From NCBI GenBank assembly GCA_965644295.1, contig CBFFRP010000350.1, positions 1 to 33,803 on the forward strand: DNA of 33,803 nucleotides, written 5' to 3'. Positions within the stretch are counted from its first letter, which is position 1. Each line of letters opens with the position of its first letter. The notes beneath the pieces were generated by a model. That model ran no database searches and was not told the origin of the DNA. It saw only the letters and a program-made list of their open reading frames with translations. Shown piece by piece: positions 1 through 9,847 of this stretch. The DNA comes from Paraphysomonas bandaiensis. Lineage: Eukaryota > Chrysophyceae. Position numbers and translations under genes: made by a program.

Positions 1-417
1 CACAAACCTGACTCAGTTAGTTTAAACTTCAGATATTTTGTTTAGTACTTTTAGCTATACACTCTCCACTTAACAGTCAATGTTCATTCTTCAAAACCAT
101 ATTAGGTGTGCATATACGGTTAAGCGCTATGTACTATATACTAGGTTCTAGGTTCACCACTATAAAATATAAAGCTATACATATATATAGAGACTGAGCA
201 ATATCTAGATACCACCACGCTGCCACTCTTACTTGGTGTGTGAAATGGTAACTGCAAAGACATACTGATTTGCAATACTCATGACAATACTACAAAAAAA
301 AAGTGACGACGTGAATTAACTTTCTCGTATTGCCATCTGCACCATGAAAATATTTATAATGATTACATATTAGAAATTAATGCGTCAATAATGAATCAAT
401 AAATTATAACAAACTCT
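1..417. other. AT-rich stretch without a recognised gene
   Basis: No convincing reading frame or splice pattern is seen on either strand. The stretch lies downstream of the minus-strand Med21-like gene and probably holds its 3' untranslated region, plus the flank of whatever lies beyond the window edge. Confidence 0.5.
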
Positions 418-762
418 TCAGTGTCCCAGTCCCTTTACATCACTCGTTGAGGTAGAGAGTAACTCATTTAACTCTACGTCGCACTTGGCCTCTAACTCGC
501 ACAGGCTCCTCTCTAGTTCCTCTATCTGCTGTATTGTGTCATTTTGCCTCTCAGAGAGAGAGTTTATCTCTAGTTCCTGATCTTCAGGTGTTCGATTAGC
601 TCCTTTAAGGTTATCGATAGTTTTACATATGGACTCTAACTGATTCGTCACCTCTGCAGACATGAGTTCGCTATCGCTCTGTGCTCCTCTGTAATGAACA
701 GCCTCGAACACTGCACGCATTAGTGAGTCGAATCCATCCTGAACATCGTCTACGCTCGACAT
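418..762 (-). CDS. Small coiled-coil protein, possibly Mediator subunit Med21
   Basis: This is a single-exon frame of 114 residues. The ATG at 762 was chosen because the next in-frame codon upstream that could start is only a GTG. The N-terminus has a helical segment of the form VDDVQDGFDSLM followed by FEAV, and the second half (about residues 35-105) is an amphipathic coiled coil rich in Glu, Leu and Ile. That layout, a VxxVQDxFDxLM-like opening followed by a long helix, resembles Med21, a subunit of the middle module of the Mediator transcription coactivator. The resemblance is weak at sequence level and many short coiled-coil proteins could match. The gene is head to head with capping protein alpha, and the two share the 763-1234 region. 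No membrane segment or signal peptide is seen. Confidence 0.45.
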   Translation of the reverse strand: MSSVDDVQDGFDSLMRAVFEAVHYRGAQSDSELMSAEVTNQLESICKTIDNLKGANRTPEDQELEINSLSERQNDTIQQIEELERSLCELEAKCDVELNELLSTSTSDVKGLGH

Positions 763-1234
763 CACACTATACGCCTAGTGGCATGAGATTGTGCTGGTGA
801 TAGAGTGCTATATGTAGCTATATGTACATATATATGGGGGGCTTATGTATGTGACTTCCATATACATACATACTCCTATGGACGTGCAGTATGTAGTAGC
901 GGTATACACTGCTGTATATCGTGTACAAAATACTGCGGTAGACCAACTGAGTTTTCAGTTCAGTACTTTATTGGGCGACCATTTAAGATTCCCAAGCTTC
1001 AATCTGGTACTCCTCCTGTCTGATCTTGTCACTGCGATATGTATGTCGGTATGATGGTATTTTATATGTATGTATGTCTGTGTACACATATCTCTGTTAG
1101 GCTGTGTATGCATACATATACTGCAGTGTATGTGTGTAAAAACTTGTCGAGGCTTTGTGCCCCTCTTAACATACTGCAAATATTGATCGTGGTGCAATAA
1201 GCTTCCAGATCGATTAAGAGCTGCTATTTTTATA
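763..1234. promoter_or_regulatory. Shared 5' region of two divergent genes
   Basis: This 472-nt interval separates the start codons of the Med21-like gene (-) and capping protein alpha (+), so it should hold both promoters. It contains a GTATAC palindrome at 902-907 within a run of CTGC/GCAG and TGTAC words (about 883-940), and several TATATG-rich runs at 810-870 and 1035-1130. Similar GTATAC clusters occur in other 5' regions of the window. The promoter role is inferred from position only. The two overlapping plus-strand frames at 805-1054 have no coding character. Confidence 0.4.
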
Positions 1235-2501
1235 ATGTCAGACGAGGAAAATGAAGTAGAGGAGGTCACTAGTCTCAGTGCTCTTATATGTTGTGGTTAT
1301 GTTTTGTTTTCGATATGCAGATCACTGATGAAGAGAAGCTTCAAATTGCACAGCACTTTCTACTCTCAAGCCCGCCCGGACAATTTCAAGAAATATTATC
1401 TGGTCTCGAAATGCAATTATTTGTTTTATACAGCTTATGTTGTGTGGGTAGATGTGAGAAAACTGCTCCCTGACGGGCTTCTTGGGGAACCACTAGCTGC
1501 AGGAATCGCAAGAGCTTACAATACGAAAACGAACAAGGTGGTCTCAGCACCCAGTGGAAACAAGGTTTCTAATATATATGTTTCGATATGTTGTCATGAT
1601 ACATTACGCTTTAAATATAAGGTTGTGCTCGCTTCAGCTGGCGAAATTGACCCCACACATTATGTGGACTCCAAGACTGGTGCCCCATTTGCCGTAGATC
1701 ATTTGTCTTTGGTACGATATATATTGTCATTATTATACACTTTTTTGTAATGTTCTTGTTCATGTAACAGACAACTCTGGAGGACTCGTCCCCCTCGAAT
1801 CAAGACAGTTCTAGGGAAGGTGAACGCGCTGCCCTGCAGTCAGCGCTTGACGATTACGTCGCGTCAAGGTATACATACTAGCGAGACGGTGATGTGTTGC
1901 TAATCTGGAAACATTACAGGTTTGTGACAGAGACTGCAGCAGCCGGGGTATTTTGCCGTGACGGGAACATAATTGCTGTCGTTTCTGGTGAGAGGCCGAA
2001 TTTGAGAAACTTCTGGAGTGGCAAGTGGACCTCATCATGGAATATTACCTTCAGCCCAGGGCAGGCAACCATTAGTGGTGACATTAAGGTATAAATAGTG
2101 CTCTTTGAAATTTTAGTTTATTTCGTGCAAGTACAATCTTCGTTCGAAGTCTAACTCCTACATATAGGTCCATGCGCATTATTTCGAGGATGGCAATGTC
2201 CAGTTGCAAACGACTAAGCAGGCCCCAAGCACAAGCTTCACGTACTCCTCTGAGGGTGAATTTGCCTCTCAAATTGTTTCCCATATCAATGTAAGTATGG
2301 AAAGCATGTGTTATTTTATAGTTTTTATAATCTGAGGAACTACAGGCGTCAGAGGGTGATCTACAGGGTGGCCTAGAAGATATGTATGCCAACATGAACG
2401 ACGAGACCTTCCGAGCTATGAGAAGAATCATGCCTGTGAAGAGAACAAAGATGGAGTGGAATGTCAATTCAGTGCGCATGAATAGACAAGTTAGAAAGTG
2501 A
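1235..2501 (+). CDS. F-actin capping protein subunit alpha (CapZ alpha)
   Basis: The alpha subunit of the heterodimeric capping protein binds barbed ends of actin filaments and stops subunit exchange. Eight exons are inferred: 1235-1264, 1321-1402, 1452-1564, 1622-1711, 1771-1868, 1920-2088, 2168-2290 and 2346-2501. Together they give 861 nt and 286 residues, the same length as vertebrate CapZ alpha. Diagnostic pieces are ITDEEKLQIA and PPGQFQEIL near the N-terminus, FWSGKWTSSW in the middle, HYFEDGNVQL, and the C-terminal ETFRAMRRIMPVKRTKMEWN. Introns are 49-79 nt. The 57-nt intron 1565-1621 is in frame and stop-free, so a naive reading would translate it. The first exon is the least certain: an ATG at 1315 would give a start ten residues shorter that skips the 1265-1320 intron. 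The beta subunit is not in the window. Confidence 0.93.
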
Positions 2502-3116
2502 ATGCAAGTGTGTGAACGGCAGCTATTCCTATTCTAGCATTGCTATGTTTCTTTGACCAATTAAATATAACAAAAAAGTGGTGGAAATAATCGGAGAGCG
2601 TTTTTTCTCGATAACTATAAAGCATAGTGCCAAACATAGGTAACTTACACCTCACTCATGAAGTATGAATTCAGGTTTCAGGTTATAATACATGAAGTAG
2701 CAGAGTGCTATTATGACTCGTAAATAGTTCTTTCCAGCTAAAATGAGTATTGTCTGTGGCAAATGTAAGTTATATGTAAGTATGTGGTACTTAATTTACG
2801 TACCTTAAAGTAGAGAGTAAATACTATAGCTAACTACTTACTATATAAAATATCCGTGTGGTGGTTAATAAAAAAATGGCTTACTTCACCTATATGACTC
2901 ATTCAATTCAAAAAAGCTTCAAGAATAGGAGAAAAATAATCGGCTTTACAAATCAAGACTACAGAGTTATAACTTACGAATATATAACACTATCTCCAAC
3001 GCAACAAAACAAAAAAATTGCCATATTAGACGGATTGAAATATAAGCATTATATCTCTCACACATTTCACAACAATCAAGCTGCAATATACATATAAAGC
3101 TCAAACACTGATAGGT
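2502..3116. other. Convergent intergenic region
   Basis: This AT-rich stretch lies between the 3' ends of capping protein alpha (+) and the PH-domain gene (-). An ATTAAA at 2561-2566, about 60 nt after the capping protein stop, could serve as a polyadenylation signal. The 79-codon frame at 2858-3097 starts with GTG, is low-complexity (Lys/Asn/Thr/Ile) and looks non-coding. Confidence 0.5.
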
Positions 3117-3581
3117 TCAGCACAGTGGGTCTGAATCGATCCCTCCGAATTGCGCCTTTTGACTATCTTGACCGGGTTCTGAAGTAGCCGCAGTAGAATC
3201 TCCATATAAGCATGACACCGCGCGCACTGCCTGCATCCATTCAATAATTTGCTCTTCACTTTCAGCCAGAAGTTTTAGACAGCGTCCAGAGTCAGATTTT
3301 AATACTTCTGTTGCTATTTCGAAGCATAACTCACCTTGATCCGTCACCTGATACACTTCTGCATCACGACAGTTCAGTGAACCCTTCGGTTTCATCATCA
3401 TTTCATCTTCATAATAGTTTAAAACTCCATCCACAGATAGTACAAAAAATCTGCGCTTCCAAGACTTCCAACTGCCTCCTTGTTTCGTTAGGAACCCCTT
3501 CAGCAGCACATCACAATAATCTATCTTAGGGATATCTCCGTTTTTAAATAAACTCGATTTGGGAGGTGAAGGAGAGCTCAT
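3117..3581 (-). CDS. Single PH-domain protein
   Basis: This intronless gene encodes 154 residues and starts at an ATG. One pleckstrin-homology domain occupies about residues 26-123. It begins with LLKGFLTKQGGSWKSWKRRFFVL, read here as the usual first two beta strands with basic residues in the loop that often contacts phosphoinositides. It ends in an amphipathic helix carrying the family's near-invariant Trp (EWMQAVRA, W115). Short Ser/Pro-rich N- and C-terminal tails flank the domain and no other domain is present, so the protein is most simply a lipid-binding adaptor. The lipid specificity cannot be read from the sequence. The gene is convergent with capping protein alpha. Confidence 0.85.
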   Translation of the reverse strand: MSSPSPPKSSLFKNGDIPKIDYCDVLLKGFLTKQGGSWKSWKRRFFVLSVDGVLNYYEDEMMMKPKGSLNCRDAEVYQVTDQGELCFEIATEVLKSDSGRCLKLLAESEEQIIEWMQAVRAVSCLYGDSTAATSEPGQDSQKAQFGGIDSDPLC

Positions 3582-4284
3582 TAAATCGCGACGATGAAAA
3601 AGTTAGCGCCAGTTTATGAACCTGGACGCTGACTTAAGTGCTACAGAAGTTTGCTCGCATCGCATCAGTGTCATGATGCAAACAGTGTACTGAGGAATAC
3701 AGACACCACACTGGCGTATGATATTTCGTAACTGTATTCGGTATTCCACAGTATTACCACGACTCTCAGTGTTGAATATCAACATAACGTATACTTCTCT
3801 ATACTGATTTTACTGAAATTTAAGATCAAAAATCGGGATATTGGCATGTAGTATCTCATAAAATACTCATTTGTCCACCTACAGCATGAAGAAAACTCCA
3901 GTTTTTTCCGACGCCGTGTTGCAAGCACAGATCTTCAAAATCGCTGTTGATGGGTGATGTTTTCCTCCTGTGTAATTCTAATCACACAATCCAATAAAAA
4001 CTGGGGTTTCCAATTACACACTTCGGTGGGTTTTTCCTGTCCGGAATATTGTATACAGCCCCCTACGCTGCTGTACAGCTGTGTATACCGCAATATATGA
4101 CAGCTGCAGGTTTGACGGTTAGGATGCATGGGGTGGTAGGTGGCCAATACGATCGCCTGGGCATCAATTATTCCTTCAACTGACCAACTGAAAGATGCCC
4201 TGGCTATCGTTACATTCTGCTTACATCAAAGTCTTCTGGATTATGAGGGCCAATCATTGATCTTCTCTATCTGTGCAGTTAACC
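3582..4284. promoter_or_regulatory. Intergenic region between PH-domain and DENN genes
   Basis: This 0.7-kb interval separates the divergent starts of the PH-domain gene (-) and the DENN gene (+). It carries GTATAC palindromes at 3789-3794, 4051-4056 and 4083-4088. The last two flank a GCTGCTGTACAGC word, and a GGTTAGGATGCATG word at 4117-4130 recurs at 8391-8404 and 9140-9153. Minus-strand frames here (3603-3785, 3935-4147) show no family resemblance and are probably chance. A promoter role is inferred from position. Confidence 0.35.
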
Positions 4285-7200
4285 ATGCAAAACCCCTTCA
4301 ACGACATTATTGTTAGTACAGCACCATCAGGTGTAGACTTATGCAGAACACCGTCCTCTCTCGTCAAGTTAGAGAGCCCCCGAAAGGAATTGGTGTGTAA
4401 GCGAGTGATTTCGACTGAAACGACATGCAGAACCCCAACTCGCCCACCACAGCAGGAAGTAATGCGTGAGTCTTCTGCTGCAGTGTCGGCTCAAGATGTC
4501 ACCGAGTCCCCAAACACCATTGCTTCTGAGGGTAACGCTCCTCTTAATATAGATTTGGTTCTCACACAAATTTGTGCGTTGGAAATACAAAATCTCAAAA
4601 TTCAGAGGTGTTTGGGACACCTTTGCATTGAATCCTTGAATGAGCGCGCGTTGCAATTAGAGCGGCAGAATAGATCACTGTTAGACACCATTAGAAATCA
4701 TAATCCAGACATTGAAATCCACTCCTGTAGTGACGAAAACAATAAAGTTGGATACGTCAATATTGATTTTGGGAGCGATGGAGGCTTAGAACTAGAATGT
4801 TTCGGAATTACGGAGATAAAACACATTTTTAGAGAAAACAGTTCAAATATGAAAATCTCATCGAAATGCAGGCCGCCATCATTTGGTGAACATTCTACAC
4901 ATTCTGTAGAACCGCATCGGAAAAGTATACGGCAATCTATTGGGGCTGGGCGATTTTCACTGGCGAATAGAGTTTCTCTTGACTGGACAGACAAAGACGG
5001 AGCTCGACGGAGCTTTCTTCCTCCCGCCTATGATAGTTATGTAGGTTCCCAAAGACAGAGCATCGATATTGCCATCAATTCCATGAGGCTCAGTATTAAT
5101 CAACCTCTACAAGACGCCGATATAAACTGTAACTTTATGGAGTTCTGCATTGTGGGTGTGAAGCGTGAAGTTCTCACGGGACTTGAAAAGCCACAGATGG
5201 GATCGACACAACCAGCTGCTATTCTGGACAACTTTCCCAGACAAAATCAACCATTTATTGACTGCATAGCGGATTTTGCATTTCCTGCAGGAGTTTTTCT
5301 GCATATGACAGAGTCGAAACGATATGCTGAACTTTTGTGCAGGAAGCGACGGGATCAATACACTGTTCTCCAATTTTCTGACTCGTTCGGCACCCCCACT
5401 TATGCATGTTGTCTAATAGTGACTGATGCAATACCACTACATAGAGAGCGACACGCGAATACGATTGCAGCCTTGTCTTATTTGGAACGTCTTGAACGTT
5501 GTGCCTATGTTGTGAAACGATTCATGCGATTCGCTGTGCGAAAATGTCGCTCTATGTACCGCCGCGAAATAACCAATAAAGCTGGAGCGATAGTGGGATA
5601 TGTGTCGGTTAAACCTCCACTTTCTGACAACACCAACACAGACGGCTCTTGTTCTCACGGGAAGCAAGTAGGTGTAATTGAACGATCGAAGAGTGCTAAA
5701 TTCGGCGCAACGTTATCGAAGCTTAAGGACACAGTTCAATCCCGACTACACAAGGACAAATCTCCGAAATCACCGAAAAAGACTCATAAGTACTTTGAGA
5801 GAGCCCTAGACATCATGGACGGTGATAGTGATGTGTCAGAATCATTGTCAGAGTCGAATGCGTCGTTCTCCGGGTCAGTCCACTTCAATTCTTCAGGACG
5901 GAATTCCGCATCAAAATTGCCAAAGAGACACTCTGGAAGGGCGACTGTGCAGTATGTCGTTACCCAACGCGCATACTGTATTTTAAGTGCGCAGCCCATG
6001 CACTCTAAATTATTCCAGGTACATTCCTCTGAATATGGCTACTAATCTGTGTATGATTACCTATATGTTGGTAGATACTTGAGGAGATTGCGAAACGTGA
6101 GAGTAAACAGTGCAACGCATTAATGTGGTGTAATGATGGAATTGAGTCACGATTCAGCTGTGAGAGTTCAATATCTAGTCTGAGTGCAATGAGTTGGGAG
6201 GGTTGCAATAGACCGCTGCCATCTGTCACCGAGGAAGCGGATTCGAATCGCCTGCATCGCCTGTCATCAGGAATGAGCTCCATATCCCTAGCGGGGCTCT
6301 GCCAAGGCCCAGACTATGGAGTAGGAGGGGAGTGTTTTACTGAAGAACACAGGTCCTGCCGCAGGAAGTTTCTCGAATATGTTCAACACCATCCCATGAT
6401 TACCGGTGTGATTAATAAGGAAATTAGACTTTCGTTTCCGTCATACCTTGAGAGAAAGATTATACTACCTTCGGAGTCGGTTACTATGGAGGTATATGAA
6501 CTGATATGTATGCACCAGAACTCACATATTCATGCATGTGTAGGAATGGGCCAGTGCGGTTGTCTTATCTATAATGAATCCCTCCACGATAATAAGCGTG
6601 CTCAACCTTCTCGTGCTAGAGAAATCATTAATAGTTTTTGGAACTAATGTTAGTATGGTGACAGCTGTTGCCACTGCTGTCGTTGGGTATCTAGCACCTT
6701 TTACGTGGCAGGGAGTTTTTGTTCCGTTAGTCCCTGCGAATGCAGTTGAAATACTTCAAGCTCCCGTTCCTTTTGTTGTGGGTACTTGTTGTGACTTTGA
6801 ACTGTCTACTGTTGCCAATTCAGCTGCTGTTTTAAACCTAGACAAAATTCTTGATTTTAATGAAGCCCACTCAAAATGTGACAAAGTGCTAACCATGCCT
6901 GATATATCTGTGATGATGCCACTAGACCAGGAGTTACGAGCAACTCTCAATAACGCCGCGAAAGTGTTCTCATCTAGGTTAGCAGACGACAAGAAAAATC
7001 TCCAACTCTCCTCTTTTCTTTATGACATTAGTTTGACGGAGAAGTCAATACTGAAAGAGGTACGGGAGGTCATTGAACAACACAATCAGATGTTTTGTGG
7101 CGATTTGGTCGTTGCCGATGGTTGGCGTAAGTACGGGTATGTAAAAATGGATATCTACTTATTTTGATGACTAATATTGTATTGCAGTACCTACGATCCG

Positions 7201-7474
7201 TCGACAGGTGATTTTGATTTCTACCCACAATGGTTTCTTGATCACCAGCGTTCTATTTTGGAATTCCAAGACAGTGTGGTTCATACTCAACTCTTTGCGT
7301 CATATGTTGACAAACTCAGAAATGAATACATTGAGAAAAACTCGCAAAGGTCTTTTCTGTTGTTTATTAAATATTTGTTTTTGATGTGGTATGTATCAGA
7401 CTATTCTTAGCAGAATGGATATACTTTCGGTACTTGCAAAAGAAAAAACGAAATGGTCTTATTCCAGCCCATAG
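4285..7474 (+). CDS. DENN-domain protein (Rab guanine-nucleotide exchange factor type)
   Basis: DENN proteins bind Rab GTPases on membranes and usually promote GDP release. Five exons are inferred: 4285-6018, 6075-6491, 6544-7136, 7188-7349 and 7411-7474, giving 2970 nt and 989 residues. The start is the ATG at 4285; the frame is open upstream to a GTG at 4273. The uDENN part begins near residue 285 (FMEFCIVGVKRE) and appears to resume near residue 555 (YCILSAQPMHSKLF), separated by a basic Ser/Lys-rich insert. The cDENN core reads STIISVLNLLVLEKSLIVFG, followed by YLAPFTWQGVFVPLVP and QAPVPFVVG. A dDENN-like helical tail (FDFYPQWFLDHQRSILEFQD) closes the protein. The first 250 residues are Ser-rich and probably disordered, and an NPF tripeptide sits at residues 3-5. 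The last intron (7350-7410) is less certain; reading through it would end the protein at 7410. The DENN subfamily and its Rab partner are not resolved. Confidence 0.88.
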
Positions 7475-8383
7475 TGCAGTGAGGCAAAGAAGTATGTAGT
7501 TGATTGGTTTCATTTCACATTATTGTGGACTGTTGAGTTCTAAATTATATCTATGTAGTGTATGTCTTTTATTATTTATAGCACAAAATAATGGTCTCGA
7601 TGATCGAAACATATCACGCAATGTCGATTATATATATCGTTTTTATGCGTGGTAATTTATGTCTTGTTGGGCACTTCACGTTGGTTGCTTTGGTAACCTA
7701 GTAAGGAGTGCAGTCGATTACTATTGATGAAGATTGTTGTCATTTTAACGTATTAGAGTTTGTCAGAGTAACGAAAACCGAAATTATAGAACAGAATTAT
7801 CCATACATTACATTCTATATTATGATTTCACAGAGAGTCCTAATGTTCAATCGTATATAATTAGCAAAGTCGTATACTAAGGTGTTAAACAATAAATTAA
7901 TCGCTTAAATTATGCAAAATAATCAGTTTAGTATATTGTATATTGACTTTTGGTCATTATTTACAGTTAGATCGTTAAAGAAAAGTTAAGTAATCAGACT
8001 AGTCCTAGATAGATTTATTATTATTGCTCATACAATTGTGTCATTGCGTATAAAACACGTCACCAACGTAATTTCATCATTCTGATAGCAACCACAGATA
8101 AACTTCCGTATCTTGAATCGCTATGATCCTATTTTACTTCTCACGAGTCGTATTACCGTTTAGCGTATACTACAGTTCTATTTTAAAACTACATACGTGT
8201 TACAACACTCCCATTCAACGAAGAAACGAGTAATCGTCAGTATACTTCAGCCAATCATCTCTTCTAAATGTAGGCATATTATACAAAAAATGAATGTGAA
8301 ATCTTCATAATGCATAGTGATACTGTGTACCCCACACTAACTACTGTACCACAGTCATGCGATTATTTGTTTTAGTTGCCTTG
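7475..8383. other. AT-rich region without a gene
   Basis: About 0.9 kb downstream of the DENN gene shows only short frames with stop codons throughout on both strands. It contains GTATAC words at 7872-7877, 8165-8170 and 8241-8246 but no recognisable coding exon, RNA gene or transposon. Confidence 0.55.
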
Positions 8384-8447
8384 TTATGATGGTTAGGATA
8401 CATGTTAAGATAGTGTGTTTACAGTGTGAAGTGTGGTGGTTGCGTGG
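8384..8447 (+). repeat. Copy of a ~65-bp repeat unit
   Basis: The unit opens with TTATGATGGTTAGGATACAT and ends with GTGTGGTGGTTGCG. Diverged copies lie in tandem at 9133-9196 and 9197-9262, with a short remnant at 9263-9282. This copy abuts the first copy of the 66-bp direct repeat at 8451. Its function is unknown. Confidence 0.6.
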
Positions 8448-8450
8448 TAT

Positions 8451-8516
8451 ACGGGGTCGTATTTCGTATATATGCGGTATTGTTGTGATTATTGTTGTGC
8501 GTTGTTACTATACACT
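8451..8516 (+). repeat. 66-bp direct repeat, copy 1
   Basis: It opens with ACGGGGTCGTATTTCGTATA and ends with CGTTGTTACTATACACT. It differs from copy 2 (8672-8737) at only three positions by direct comparison. The copies are 155 nt apart and enclose an exon-like stretch, so both may lie in introns. Confidence 0.9.
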
Positions 8517-8540
8517 GTACTGTGTATGTATGATGGTGTA

Positions 8541-8928
8541 GGAGAAGTGCAACGGGAAGAAGAATTTCGTCGACATTCGTGGCGAAATATCCAACGACGA
8601 CCCGGAGGCGGAGGAAGAGATACCACGAAAGCTCACGAGCAGGGTAAGTAATACTGTTCATAAAGATGGTGACGGGGTCGTATTTTGTATATATGCGGTA
8701 TTGTTCTGGTTATTGTTGTGCGTTGTTACTATACACTCTGTACTAACTGCTTATGATCCTCCACCTACTAGTAATGTGCCTCCAGCGGCTGTTGCCGCGT
8801 CGTTTCCGAGCATAGGTACTAATACTACTGTAAGTAGTAGTGGTAAAGATAGCTATATGCTTATGCAATGTATTCAAAATCAGGCTATTCGGTTGGAGCG
8901 TTTGAAGTCTCAAGCGAAGCAGATGTAG
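8541..8928 (+). CDS. Possible small spliced gene of unknown function
   Basis: A non-repetitive, more GC-rich stretch (8541-8643) is preceded by a TAG that could be a 3' splice site and followed by GTAAGT at 8644, a strong 5' splice site. A second open stretch (about 8775-8928) ends at TAG and encodes an Ala/Pro/Ser-rich segment followed by a short helix (LMQCIQNQAIRLERLKSQAK). A junction from 8643 to a site near 8773 keeps one frame open and would give a basic N-terminal part joined to that helix. The frame of the first exon cannot be settled, since two other frames are also open. The putative intron is about 130 nt, longer than is usual here, because it contains copy 2 of the 66-bp repeat. 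I do not recognise the protein. Confidence 0.3.
8672..8737 (+). repeat. 66-bp direct repeat, copy 2
   Basis: This copy matches copy 1 (8451-8516) except for three substitutions. It lies 28 nt after a GTAAGT splice-donor-like site, inside what would be the intron of the small gene modelled here. Confidence 0.9.
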
Positions 8929-9132
8929 CTATATGAGAATATGATATTACAAAACACAAGTAATAATAGCAGGGCCAACTTTTAACGCAATAAATACTGC
9001 TAATAACAACTATACTTGCGACTTTTTCTTTATCTTTAACCTCTCAGATACAAATTACAGTAAAATAATAACTCAATACTTATATATGAAACCTGGTGAA
9101 ATTGCTTTACCAGATTTCGGTATTACCTCGAC
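8929..9132. other. Short AT-rich spacer
   Basis: This lies between the open stretch ending at 8928 and the tandem repeat units. No coding or structural signal was seen. Confidence 0.4.
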
Positions 9133-9282
9133 TTATGATGGTTAGGATGCATGCCGAGAGAATGTATTTATATTGTATCGTGTGGTGGTTGTGTTGTTAT
9201 GATGGCTATGTTGCATACCGAGAGAGTGTGTGTTAAAAATGTGACGCGTGGCGGTTGCGTTGTTATTGTTTGGATACACTGA
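9133..9282 (+). repeat. Tandem ~65-bp repeat units
   Basis: Two diverged units, 9133-9196 (64 nt) and 9197-9262 (66 nt), each begin TTATGATGG, contain CCGAGAGA and end in a GTGG(T/C)GGTTG(T/C)GTTG block. A truncated third start at 9263-9282 runs into the left arm of the hairpin. A related unit is at 8384-8447. Confidence 0.65.
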
Positions 9283-9347
9283 TGTTGATTCTTCAAACTT
9301 CTTGTAGCAAGCGGAAGTTTGCAGAATCGACTTTAGTGTATCCAAAC
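9268..9347 (+). repeat. 80-nt hairpin with 34-bp stem
   Basis: The left arm 9268-9301 and right arm 9314-9347 are inverted complements with four mismatches over 34 positions, separated by a 12-nt loop (9302-9313). Both arms carry GTTTGGATACACT at the outer end. This could be the core of a tiny inverted-repeat transposon or a transcribed stem-loop RNA. The open frames that cross it on both strands owe their similarity to the inverted repeat. Confidence 0.85.
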
Positions 9348-9533
9348 TTTATGGTCCCAGTAATACTAGATGAATTGGCAGAACTATACGTTTTCGGAAG
9401 CCGATGGCAATGCTTTCATATAGGTCGTACGACTTCTAAATTGAATTCAACAGCTGATGAAAATGATGCTTTAAGCCAATCTACACTCTTGAAGTATCAC
9501 AGATATGGTTGGAAAAATATTGCCTTGTTATGA
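9348..9533 (+). CDS. Short unassigned open stretch next to the hairpin
   Basis: About 62 codons after the hairpin (starting near FMVPVILDELAELYVFGS) are open and of mixed composition, ending in a stop at 9531-9533. There is no own convincing start, because the only upstream ATG sits in the inverted repeat. It may be an exon, a relic or chance. I do not recognise it. Confidence 0.15.
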   Translation, partial: FMVPVILDELAELYVFGSRWQCFHIGRTTSKLNSTADENDALSQSTLLKYHRYGWKNIALL

Positions 9534-9813
9534 TTTTTACCCTCAATGCTTTCAAAGAGTGAGCACATATCTGTTAGAACTTATTATATATATAGTGCTG
9601 AGTTCTACTGTATGATGCAATATAGATGGTGCAGTTGAAGTGAGTTAAGAGTATGAAATAGATGAAAGCACCACCTAGGTGAGCTTTAGCAGATTTGCAT
9701 GACCCTGGGCATCCAATACTTACGAATTACGTATTCTACTTTACTTAACTCGCTTAGAAATAAGGTAATACTATGCTATGCATACTGTAAATACATAAAC
9801 ATGAGTGCAGTAT

Positions 9814-9830
9814 AACCCTAACCCTAAACC
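9814..9830 (+). repeat. Short interstitial telomere-like repeat
   Basis: AACCCTAACCCTAAACC is about two and a half copies of CCCTAA. It is too short to be a telomere end and is compatible with chance, but it fits a TTAGGG-type telomere organism. Confidence 0.3.
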
Positions 9831-9847
9831 ATATTCTTATATCCAGG

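Noticed and set aside
2858-3097. 79-codon plus-strand frame
   Set aside because: It starts at GTG, is rich in Lys/Asn/Tyr/Ile as expected of AT-rich DNA, has no domain, and sits in a convergent 3' region.
7127-7187. Donor GTAAGT at 7127 for the third DENN intron
   Set aside because: It does not join in phase to the TYDPSTGDFDFYPQW exon. GTATGTA at 7137 does, so it was preferred.
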